Positions 1 through 4,968 of a stretch of DNA of 6,953 nt are shown here, piece after piece; the first letter of the stretch is position 1; every line of letters begins with the position of its first letter. The notes below the pieces were generated by a model. That model was not told the origin of the DNA. It made no database searches and worked only from the letters and a program-made list of their open reading frames with translations. Location of the stretch: NCBI GenBank assembly GCA_945870925.1, contig CAMBTZ010000072.1, positions 1 through 6,953 on the forward strand, in the 5' to 3' direction. The DNA comes from Chlamydia trachomatis (GTDB lineage Bacteria > Chlamydiota > Chlamydiia > Chlamydiales > 2-12-FULL-49-11). Both the position numbers and the translations under genes were made by a program.

Positions 1-14
1 ATATAACAACTTGA

Positions 15-320
15 TTACCAAGAAGATTTTGTGATTCCTGGAACTAGACCTTCTAAGGCTAGTTCACGGAAGCAAAGTCTTGATACTTTGAATTTTCTAT
101 AATACCCTCTTGGCCGGCCTGTTAATTGGCAACGGTTACGAGCGCGGATAGGTGAAGAATTATTAGGAAGTTTGTCCATTTTGTACAAAGCCTCTTTTTT
201 AGCTTCATCAGAAGCCGTAAGACTTCTAATTATTTTTTTAAGTTCTTGACGCACTTCATATTTGCGCGCTATTAACTTTGCTCTTTTCTTCTCTTTTTCA
301 ATTAATGCTTTTCTAGCCAT
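15..320 (-). CDS. rpsN: 30S ribosomal protein S14 (zinc-independent, C-minus type)
   Basis: S14 is a small-subunit protein that binds 16S rRNA in the head of the 30S particle. The 101-residue length matches the long bacterial form. The N-terminus is very basic, and residues 59-101 carry the family signature: R-A-R-N-R-C, then T-G-R-P-R-G, R-K-F, S-R and the C-terminal P-G-I-T-K-S-S-W. The two cysteines (64 and 83) are not arranged as CxxC pairs, so this is the form that needs no zinc. The ATG at 320 lies 6 nt after the rpmJ stop, and a TAGGGA-like ribosome site overlaps that stop codon, so the gene is probably co-translated with rpmJ. The ORF is complete, with TAA at 17-15. Identity is secure. 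Confidence 0.97.
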   Translation of the reverse strand: MARKALIEKEKKRAKLIARKYEVRQELKKIIRSLTASDEAKKEALYKMDKLPNNSSPIRARNRCQLTGRPRGYYRKFKVSRLCFRELALEGLVPGITKSSW

Positions 321-326
321 ATATCC

Positions 327-464
327 CTACTTTTTCTTTGCAGGTCCAGCCTGCCGCTGTTTACGTGTAGGATCTTTTTTATTTATAACGTAGACCCGTC
401 CTTTTCTCTTCACAATTCTATCTCCCTTCAGAGGATCCGCTTTAACGGAAGATCTCACTTTCAT
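327..464 (-). CDS. rpmJ: 50S ribosomal protein L36 (C-minus type)
   Basis: This small ORF encodes 45 residues, from ATG at 464 to TAG at 329-327. It begins MKVRSSVKADP and contains R-K-G-R-V-Y-V-I-N-K-K-D-P at about residues 20-32 and K-Q-R-Q-A-G-P near the end. L36 is one of the smallest large-subunit proteins and stabilises 23S rRNA folding. The usual 37-38 residue protein has a CCCH zinc ribbon; here there is no cysteine at all, which defines the zinc-independent paralogue type. The length and sequence closely resemble chlamydial L36 as I remember it, and this is one of the best taxonomic clues in the window. GGAG at 475-472 on the minus strand, 7 nt before the ATG, supports the start. It is the first gene of an operon with rpsN. 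Confidence 0.95.
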   Translation of the reverse strand: MKVRSSVKADPLKGDRIVKRKGRVYVINKKDPTRKQRQAGPAKKK

Positions 465-471
465 CTAAATA

Positions 472-475
472 CTCC
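472..475 (-). promoter_or_regulatory. Shine-Dalgarno site of rpmJ
   Basis: GGAG on the minus strand, 7 nt upstream of the rpmJ ATG. It is one of the clearer ribosome sites in the window and supports a start that lies outside ordinary ORF length cut-offs. Confidence 0.6.
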
Positions 476-523
476 AGTACCTATGTGTAATTTGGAAATC
501 TAGTTTGCCAAAAGAGGGATTTA

Positions 524-553
524 TTGACAATTATATTTCTCCTCCTTTATGCT
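524..553 (+). promoter_or_regulatory. Candidate sigma70-type promoter of rpmH-rnpA-uvrD
   Basis: A perfect -35 box TTGACA at 524-529 is followed after 18 bp by TATGCT (548-553, 4 of 6 matches to TATAAT). Transcription would start near 560 and give a leader of about 25 nt before the rpmH ATG at 585. An alternative -10, TATATT at 532-537, lacks a good -35 at the right distance. The call rests on motif match and position only. Confidence 0.5.
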
Positions 554-558
554 ATTTC
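530..558 (-). promoter_or_regulatory. Candidate divergent promoter of rpmJ-rpsN
   Basis: Read on the minus strand there is a perfect TATAAT at 535-530. The -35 position 17 bp upstream (558-553) reads GAAATA and is poor, so any activity would lean on the -10 box or on an activator. Transcription would start near 523 and give a leader of about 60 nt before the rpmJ ATG. The -10 box touches the -35 box of the opposing rpmH promoter. A second, weaker minus-strand option is TTGGCA (511-506) with TACACA 16 bp downstream. Confidence 0.38.
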
Positions 559-584
559 CTATAAATTAATCAAAAGAGATAGCC

Positions 585-737
585 ATGAAAAGAACCTACC
601 AACCAAGTAAAATAAAGAGAGCCAGAACCCATGGATTCCGTCAAAGAATGTCCACAAAAGCAGGACGAGCTGTTTTGTCTCGAAGAAGAGCGCGTGGCCG
701 TCATAAGCTTACCGTGTCTGACCAGGTCTCTCACTAA
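585..737 (+). CDS. rpmH: 50S ribosomal protein L34
   Basis: A 50-residue ORF from ATG at 585 to TAA at 735-737. The protein starts MKRTYQPSK and continues with K-R-A-R-T-H-G-F-R-Q-R-M (residues 11-22), K-A-G-R-A-V-L-S-R-R-R-A-R-G-R (25-39) and H-K-L-T-V-S. This is the complete L34 signature, in which nearly half the residues are basic. L34 is a late-assembling large-subunit protein that binds 23S rRNA. A six-residue tail follows the point where most L34 proteins end (S-D-Q-V-S-H), making it slightly long. The ribosome site is weak (AAGAGAT, about 6 nt before the ATG). The last 44 nt are also read in another frame as the start of rnpA, the classical partner gene. Confidence 0.96.
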   Translation: MKRTYQPSKIKRARTHGFRQRMSTKAGRAVLSRRRARGRHKLTVSDQVSH

Positions 738-1062
738 AAACGACTTTACCCTTCTTAAGAGCAAAGGGACTAGAACTTATGGAAAATCCATAAAATTCTC
801 CTATGTTTTTGGCTCTTTTGAAGGGATTGAACTCGGAGTAACCGCATTTAAAAAGGGCGGCAACGCAGTAGCTAGAAACTATTTCAAACGATTAGTTAAA
901 GAAGTTTTTAGGAAAACAAAACCACTTCTCCCTATAGGTTTAAAACTCCAAGTACTTCCGCTAGTCACGCTAGAAAGAATTTCTTATCATTCAATTTTAG
1001 AAGACTTTCATGAGAGCTTATGCACATCAATCCTGAGCAAAAAAAAGCCATTGAGACAATAA
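694..1062 (+). CDS. rnpA: Ribonuclease P protein component (GTG start inside rpmH)
   Basis: RnpA is the small basic protein that binds the RNase P RNA and helps it cleave 5' leaders from pre-tRNAs. The 122-residue product shows the family features: L-P near residues 6-7, D-F at 17-18 where the first conserved Phe sits, L-G-V-T at 47-50, and the RNP helix R-N-Y-F-K-R-L-V-K-E at 61-70 (canonical RNR...KRxxRE, with Tyr for the third Arg). I chose GTG at 694 because it places L-P at residues 6-7, as in chlamydial RnpA as I remember it, and a purine-rich AAGAAG precedes it. The only in-frame ATG, at 631, would add 21 mostly acidic residues that merely overprint rpmH. The gene overlaps rpmH by 44 nt and uvrD by 43 nt. 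The yidD gene that often follows rnpA is absent. Confidence 0.88.
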   Translation: MAVISLPCLTRSLTKNDFTLLKSKGTRTYGKSIKFSYVFGSFEGIELGVTAFKKGGNAVARNYFKRLVKEVFRKTKPLLPIGLKLQVLPLVTLERISYHSILEDFHESLCTSILSKKKPLRQ

Positions 1063-2912
1063 AGGGACGGGTGCTCGTTCTTGCAGGCGCTGGGAGCGGG
1101 AAGACTTCGGTTCTTGTTCAAAGATGTATCAACTTACTAAACAACCACTATGTATCTCCAACAGCTATTTTAGGACTTACATTCACTAATAAAGCGGCTG
1201 AAGAGATGCGCTCGCGAATCGCTAAGCATGTAAATCCTCGAGTCGCTAAAGAAATTACCCTTACTACAGTCCACAGCTTCTGTTATTGGATTCTCAAACA
1301 AGAGATTCATCACCTTGGCTACACAAATTCTTTTACTGTTTATGATGAAAAGGATAGGGAGCGACTTCTCATCACTTTAGAAAAACAGCTAAAAACAGAA
1401 TATGTGATAGAAAATCCCGATCCGTCAAATCCCAATTCTGAGAACTTACCAGCTGAACTTCTGCTAGCCGAATTCATTAAATCACTAAAAGCCTACAACG
1501 CAGTCGATTTTGACGGGCTACTTACTCTTACTCTTGAGCTTTTTCAAAAAGTTCCTTCACTTCTTGAAAAATACCAAGACCGATTCAAATACATCATGAT
1601 TGATGAATACCAAGACACTAACCAGACTCAATTTGCTTTAGCAGAGCTTTTATCCAGAAAATACGGAAACTTATTTGTTGTGGGTGATGATGATCAATCA
1701 ATTTATAGCTGGAGAGGTGCCGAAGTAAAATTTATTCTCGATTTTAATTGCCACACACTAATAAAATTAGAACAAAACTACAGAAGCACCAAAACCATTC
1801 TTGATACGGCAAATGCCGTCATAAAAAATAACAGCGTGAGACACCCCAAAACATTATGGAGCGGATCATTTGATGGAGATCCCATCCATGTCTTCCATGC
1901 TAATGACGAAGTTCAAGAAGCTGAGGCAGTAGTTGCCAGAATTTTACGCCTCAAACATGAAAAAGGGCTCAACTGGGGTGATTTTGCAATTCTTTATCGC
2001 TCAAATACTCTTTCACGACCTTTTGAAATGGCCCTTTTACAAGCCCCCTATAAAAATGGTGATAAATTTGTCCGGGGAATTCCATACAGAGTTGTTCAAG
2101 GGATGGAATTTTATGAGAGAGCTGAAGTGAAAGACGTTCTAGCCTATTTAAAAGTAGTGATGAATTCCTCCGACCACACTCCCCTTTTACGGATTCTCAA
2201 TTATCCTAAACGTGGAATCTCGGTAAATGCGATCGAAATTCTCAACCAAATGAGCCGTGATCAAAAACAATCATTATGGGACGTTCTTCAAAGAGCTGAC
2301 AATTCAGCACTTTCTAATCAAGCAAAAAGTGGCGCCGCAAGCTTTGTTAGCTTAATCAAAGAAGCTAAAGGTGTGTTTCATAAAAAGTCTCTCCATGAAG
2401 CTACCGAATGGCTTGTAGAAAAACTCGACTTTAAACAAGCTTTGAAAGAAGAGTTTAAATCTGAAAAAGCGCAAGAATTCAAATGGGAAAACATCCAAAC
2501 ACTTGTTTCAATGACAGATACAGGCGAGCCTACTTCACTGCACGATTTTCTCAGCATGAGCACACTTGACGGCCTTAAACATAACAAAAAAGAGAAGTTT
2601 CAAGACAAAGTCAATCTCCTCACATTCCATAGCGCTAAAGGCCTGGAATTTACAGCGTGTTTCCTAGTAGCTATTGAAGATCGCTATATTCCACACGAAA
2701 GAAGCATTCTTGAAGGAAATTTAGAAGAAGAAAGACGTCTTTTCTATGTCGCTATTACAAGAGCAAAAAAATACCTCACACTGAGTATGGCTAAGAATAG
2801 AACTACTCACGGAAAACCCAAACCTACAAATCCATCGCGATTTCTTTTCGAACTCCCAAAAGAACTACTTATTTCAGAACATAGCGATAGACCACTTTCA
2901 TTCATACACTAA
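1020..2912 (+). CDS. uvrD: UvrD/PcrA/Rep-type superfamily 1A DNA helicase
   Basis: This is an ATP-dependent 3'-5' DNA helicase of the kind that removes excised strands in nucleotide-excision and mismatch repair and clears stalled replication or transcription complexes. All SF1A motifs are present in order: Q motif N-P-E-Q (4-7), Walker A G-A-G-S-G-K-T (23-29), Ia T-F-T-N-K-A-A (54-60), Ib T-T-V-H-S-F (82-87), II D-E-Y-Q-D (195-199), III G-D-D-D-Q-S-I-Y-S-W-R-G (222-233), IV Q-N-Y-R-S-T (252-257), V T-F-H-S-A-K-G-L-E-F (535-544), and VI E-E-E-R-R-L-F-Y-V-A-I-T-R-A (569-582). At 630 residues it is near Rep size and lacks the long C-terminal tail of PcrA/UvrD. I recall chlamydial UvrD at about this length. 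The start 43 nt inside rnpA is supported by GAGAG just upstream and by the position of the Q motif. Whether it is UvrD, PcrA or Rep functionally cannot be settled here. Confidence 0.95.
   Translation: MHINPEQKKAIETIKGRVLVLAGAGSGKTSVLVQRCINLLNNHYVSPTAILGLTFTNKAAEEMRSRIAKHVNPRVAKEITLTTVHSFCYWILKQEIHHLGYTNSFTVYDEKDRERLLITLEKQLKTEYVIENPDPSNPNSENLPAELLLAEFIKSLKAYNAVDFDGLLTLTLELFQKVPSLLEKYQDRFKYIMIDEYQDTNQTQFALAELLSRKYGNLFVVGDDDQSIYSWRGAEVKFILDFNCHTLIKLEQNYRSTKTILDTANAVIKNNSVRHPKTLWSGSFDGDPIHVFHANDEVQEAEAVVARILRLKHEKGLNWGDFAILYRSNTLSRPFEMALLQAPYKNGDKFVRGIPYRVVQGMEFYERAEVKDVLAYLKVVMNSSDHTPLLRILNYPKRGISVNAIEILNQMSRDQKQSLWDVLQRADNSALSNQAKSGAASFVSLIKEAKGVFHKKSLHEATEWLVEKLDFKQALKEEFKSEKAQEFKWENIQTLVSMTDTGEPTSLHDFLSMSTLDGLKHNKKEKFQDKVNLLTFHSAKGLEFTACFLVAIEDRYIPHERSILEGNLEEERRLFYVAITRAKKYLTLSMAKNRTTHGKPKPTNPSRFLFELPKELLISEHSDRPLSFIH
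1041..1047 (+). other. dnaX-type slippery heptamer in the rnpA/uvrD overlap
   Basis: Read in the rnpA frame the sequence is A AAA AAG, the heptamer used for -1 frameshifting in E. coli dnaX. It lies in an eight-A run (1039-1046), five codons before the rnpA stop. A -1 slip moves the ribosome exactly into the uvrD frame at residue Ala10. No strong downstream hairpin is obvious (only ATTG-AGA-CAAT, 4 bp), so function is unproven. Confidence 0.3.
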
Positions 2913-2916
2913 AGGA
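2912..2916 (+). promoter_or_regulatory. Shine-Dalgarno site of the small ORF at 2925
   Basis: AAGGA, overlapping the last base of the uvrD stop codon and separated by eight T residues from the ATG at 2925. The spacing is good and supports real translation of the unknown small gene. Confidence 0.55.
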
Positions 2917-2924
2917 TTTTTTTT

Positions 2925-3245
2925 ATGTATATATTTAGACCCTTAAATCTACAAGTTAGACAAAATTTTAAACCTATACCCGTCGCCCCTGCAACTCATT
3001 TATTAATTGAAAAAGTTTGCGCAGCTTCAGGCTATTATTTAGGAGGACTTATCGGGTGCACTTCTGCAGCGGTTACAAGTTTTGTCTTCTCTAAATTTGC
3101 CCAAACTTTATTGCCTGAAAACTCGAACCTTATTACCATCCCTACAACAATCCTATCCATCCAAATTCTCACCCTTTCAGGCGCTTCCAAAGGTCAAGAA
3201 ATTGGTATGGCTCTAGCTAATAGATGCGTTTGTTCAGATGCCTAA
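2925..3245 (+). CDS. Unknown small membrane-like protein (106 aa)
   Basis: I do not recognise this protein. It has a slightly basic N-terminal stretch (residues 1-20, with R5, R12 and K16), then two hydrophobic segments: about 36-59, glycine- and serine-rich and starting G-Y-Y-L-G-G-L-I-G, and about 69-87, rich in Ile, Leu and Thr. A polar loop with P-E-N-S-N (64-68) separates them. It ends with a cysteine pair, C101 and C103. The layout suggests a two-helix membrane protein with no catalytic motif. Reality as a gene is supported by the AAGGA ribosome site, by the 12-nt gap after uvrD, and by the 8-nt overlap with the next gene, the spacing expected inside an operon. The hydrophobic pattern could also occur by chance in a short ORF, so coding status is likely but not certain. 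Confidence 0.65.
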   Translation: MYIFRPLNLQVRQNFKPIPVAPATHLLIEKVCAASGYYLGGLIGCTSAAVTSFVFSKFAQTLLPENSNLITIPTTILSIQILTLSGASKGQEIGMALANRCVCSDA

Positions 3246-3702
3246 AGACTTACAAACATTTCTTCCCACAATAATTTTACGACACAGGAGAGAAAATCTA
3301 AAAAAATGCTCGCTTAGAGGCCTTGAGACTAGATCTGACATGCAATTCTATACATACCCTAAAAAAGCACCGCCAACCCTCGCAAACTATATTTTACTCG
3401 ACCTAAACGGCCCGCCGCTAACTAAAGAAGACTCCCATCTCGGCCTCTTCCTTATAGACGGCACCTGGGATAGAGCTAAAACAATGATTAAAAGTATCAA
3501 AGAGCCCCTCATCACAAGATCTCTCCCTGCCAACATTAAAACTGCCTACCCCCGCCGCCAGCTTTCCTGTGACGATCCCGAGCGAGGCCTTGCCTCCATC
3601 GAAGCTCTCTACATCGCATACCATATCCTCGGCCTCGACACTACTGGACTTTTTGACCGTTATCACTGGAAATCTATTTTTCTAGAAATCAACAACCTAT
3701 AA
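3238..3702 (+). CDS. Tsr3/DTW-superfamily protein, putative RNA aminocarboxypropyltransferase
   Basis: Proteins of the Tsr3 and DTW families move the aminocarboxypropyl group of S-adenosylmethionine onto RNA: Tsr3 on small-subunit rRNA of eukaryotes and archaea, DTW proteins such as TapT on tRNA uridine. This 154-residue ORF follows the Tsr3 layout. It has an N-terminal basic segment with N-L-K-K-C-S-x-R-G-L (20-29, compare D-P-K-K-C-S/T), then L-L-D-L-N-G-P-P-L-T-K-E-D (53-65), L-I-D-G-T-W-D-R-A-K (72-81), R-S-L-P-A (94-98), L-A-S-I-E-A-L-Y-I-A (118-127), and D-R-Y-H-W-K-S-I-F-L-E-I-N (140-152, close to the Tsr3 F-K-W-G-x-x-F-L-x-L-N). The D-G-T-W core reads like DTW proteins, whereas Tsr3 usually has D-C-S-W. 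The start overlaps the previous stop by 8 nt. GC content rises in its second half. Superfamily membership is fairly sure; the RNA target is inference. Confidence 0.75.
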   Translation: MPKDLQTFLPTIILRHRRENLKKCSLRGLETRSDMQFYTYPKKAPPTLANYILLDLNGPPLTKEDSHLGLFLIDGTWDRAKTMIKSIKEPLITRSLPANIKTAYPRRQLSCDDPERGLASIEALYIAYHILGLDTTGLFDRYHWKSIFLEINNL

Positions 3703-3730
3703 TGCTGAATAAATTTCCTTCTAAAGAAAC

Positions 3731-4918
3731 TTATTGGGCGAATTGCTCAAAAAGCTGGACACCAATTTCGAAGGCGACAAAAAGAAACAGAAGAATGAGA
3801 ACAAGTTTGCCGCCGGGCAGGAGGGGATGGATGCCGGGGTATTTTTTTTTATACCTGCCAACCCAAGCCATGAGTGTGGGGAGGAAGCCAAGAAGAAGAG
3901 CGCATCCGAAGCCGCCGGCATAACCGAGCGCATCTAAAAAAATTGAGGGATTCGTAAGTGCGATAAGAACTGGGGGAATATAGACTGCGAGCGCAAGGAG
4001 TGCTTTATTGAGTTCTGTTTTCTTAAACTCAAGTGAATCGCTCAAGAAATCTAGTAGACCTAAAGTGACGCCGATAAATGAGGTTGTGAGGGCAAAAAAG
4101 GCGAAGAAATTTCCAATGATTGAGATTTTCGAGTTTTGCAGAAAATATTTTAATGGTTCAACAGCAGTTTGACCTGACTCTCTTGCTGCAAGCAATCCGT
4201 GAGCGCCGTCAATTGGGACAACGCACTTGATGATTACATCCCAAATTATGTAGGCAATAAATGGTATTGTTGTGCCGGCAATAATGGCAAAGCGGGTCCG
4301 TTTCCCATCCCTACCTAGGTAATCCAACAATGTAGGAACAGTTCCTTGGTAACTAAACGATGTAAAAATAATTGGAAGACCCATGACAGCGCCTTTCCAA
4401 CCCCATACTTGTATATGGGAAAAATCAATTTTATCGACTCCAAATACTACAAACGCTAAGTAGGAAAGAATCAAGCCTGACATGAGAATTGCATTTACTC
4501 TGCCCGCAATTTTTGTCCCTAAATAGACAACTACTCCAAATATCAAGGTAAATAGGACTATCCCAATTGAAGGTGAAAATTCAGAGCCTAAAAAAATAGC
4601 TAGTAGACGGCCGCCGCCAGCAACATAAGCTACTGTTAAGCTATAAAAAAGAAATATATATAATCCCCAAGCAAACCATTTGCCAAAATTACCTAAAAGC
4701 GTAGTTGCCATAGATACAATATTAGCCTTTTTAGGAAGCCAGAGACCAATCTCAACAAATAAAAGCCCGGTAGCAATGCTAAAAATCCATGAAAAAAAAT
4801 AGACTGCCCAGGAAGGAATTAAGCCTCCACCGGCAGTTGCAATCGGGAGAGCGAGCATGCCTGCCCCAAGGGCAGTTCCACCAATTAAAAGAGAGCCTAG
4901 AAATGTTTTCATTTTCAT
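3731..4918 (-). CDS. tyrP: Aromatic amino acid permease, TyrP-like (HAAAP family)
   Basis: This is an inner-membrane permease, probably importing tyrosine or another aromatic amino acid by ion symport. The 395 residues match TyrP/Mtr-family length and the TyrP proteins of Chlamydia. The N-terminal helix carries G-T-A-L-G-A-G-M-L-A-L-P (14-25), the broken-helix substrate-site signature of the family. About eleven hydrophobic segments follow, with short charged loops such as L-P-K-K near residue 61, D-Y-L-G-R-D-G-K-R-T-R in the middle and G-R-Y-K-K-K-Y near 354. A final helix ends F-E-Q-F-A-Q. ATG codons at 4918 and 4912 could both serve; neither has a clear ribosome site. The gene is transcribed towards the Tsr3-like gene, with 28 bp between stop codons, and diverges from pcnB. 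Substrate choice between Tyr, Trp and Phe cannot be told from sequence. Confidence 0.9.
   Translation of the reverse strand: MKMKTFLGSLLIGGTALGAGMLALPIATAGGGLIPSWAVYFFSWIFSIATGLLFVEIGLWLPKKANIVSMATTLLGNFGKWFAWGLYIFLFYSLTVAYVAGGGRLLAIFLGSEFSPSIGIVLFTLIFGVVVYLGTKIAGRVNAILMSGLILSYLAFVVFGVDKIDFSHIQVWGWKGAVMGLPIIFTSFSYQGTVPTLLDYLGRDGKRTRFAIIAGTTIPFIAYIIWDVIIKCVVPIDGAHGLLAARESGQTAVEPLKYFLQNSKISIIGNFFAFFALTTSFIGVTLGLLDFLSDSLEFKKTELNKALLALAVYIPPVLIALTNPSIFLDALGYAGGFGCALLLGFLPTLMAWVGRYKKKYPGIHPLLPGGKLVLILLFLFVAFEIGVQLFEQFAQ
3813..3850 (+). terminator. Possible rho-independent terminator of the plus-strand operon, antisense to the permease gene
   Basis: On the plus strand CCGGGCA (3813-3819) can pair with TGCCGG (3832-3837) with one bulged G and a loop of about 12 nt. 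After GGTA a run of nine T follows (3842-3850). It lies about 110 nt past the stop of the Tsr3-like gene, inside the 3' part of the convergent permease. The T run is also a Lys-Lys-Lys coding stretch on the other strand, and a competing stem GGTAT/ATACC (3838-3842 with 3851-3855) would disturb the T tract, so this is a weak candidate. Confidence 0.3.
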
Positions 4919-4930
4919 AATCGTATGAAG

Positions 4931-4936
4931 TATGAT
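4931..4936 (+). promoter_or_regulatory. Candidate -10 box for pcnB-lpxB
   Basis: TATGAT matches TATAAT at 5 of 6 positions and would give a start near 4943 and a leader of about 26 nt before the pcnB ATG. The -35 region (about 4907-4912, TTTCAT) is poor and lies inside the tyrP coding start. The box overlaps the tyrP -10 box by 5 bp around the GATATC core. Confidence 0.32.
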
Positions 4937-4961
4937 ATCGTGCTGTTTCGAATAAACTCAA
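4932..4961 (-). promoter_or_regulatory. Candidate promoter of the tyrP-like gene
   Basis: On the minus strand TTGAGT (4961-4956, 4 of 6 to TTGACA) is followed after 18 bp by TATCAT (4937-4932, 5 of 6 to TATAAT). A start near 4925 would leave a leader of only about 7 nt before the ATG at 4918 (13 nt before 4912). That agrees with the missing ribosome site and suggests a nearly leaderless mRNA. Confidence 0.42.
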
Positions 4962-4968
4962 GTAGAAT

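Noticed and set aside
465..547. Minus-strand AGGAGG (about 541-546) followed by a TTG start and a 21-codon leader ORF ending directly before rpmJ
   Set aside because: The proposed TATAAT (535-530) would place the transcription start downstream of the AGGAGG, so the site would not be in the mRNA. The TTG start and the low-information peptide give no further support.
538..548. Plus-strand TCTCCTCCTTT, resembling the 3' end of 16S rRNA
   Set aside because: It falls in the spacer of the proposed rpmH promoter and would not be transcribed from it. A pyrimidine run of this length is unremarkable.
570..764. Minus-strand 64-codon ORF opposite rpmH
   Set aside because: It is a shadow of the rpmH and rnpA coding frames, is rich in Ser, and shows no recognisable domain.
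3418..3666. Minus-strand 82-codon ORF opposite the Tsr3-like gene
   Set aside because: It is a shadow frame produced by the higher-GC part of that gene and has no conserved motif.
3679..3688. TTTCTAGAAA palindrome as a terminator for the permease transcript
   Set aside because: The stem is short and AT-rich and no T run follows on the minus strand, so it does not look like a rho-independent terminator.
3702..3937. Plus-strand ORFs of 73 and 67 codons after the Tsr3-like gene
   Set aside because: They run almost wholly antisense to the C-terminal part of the permease, have low-complexity Lys/Arg/Pro composition, and show no family feature. The ATG overlap with the preceding stop is probably chance.
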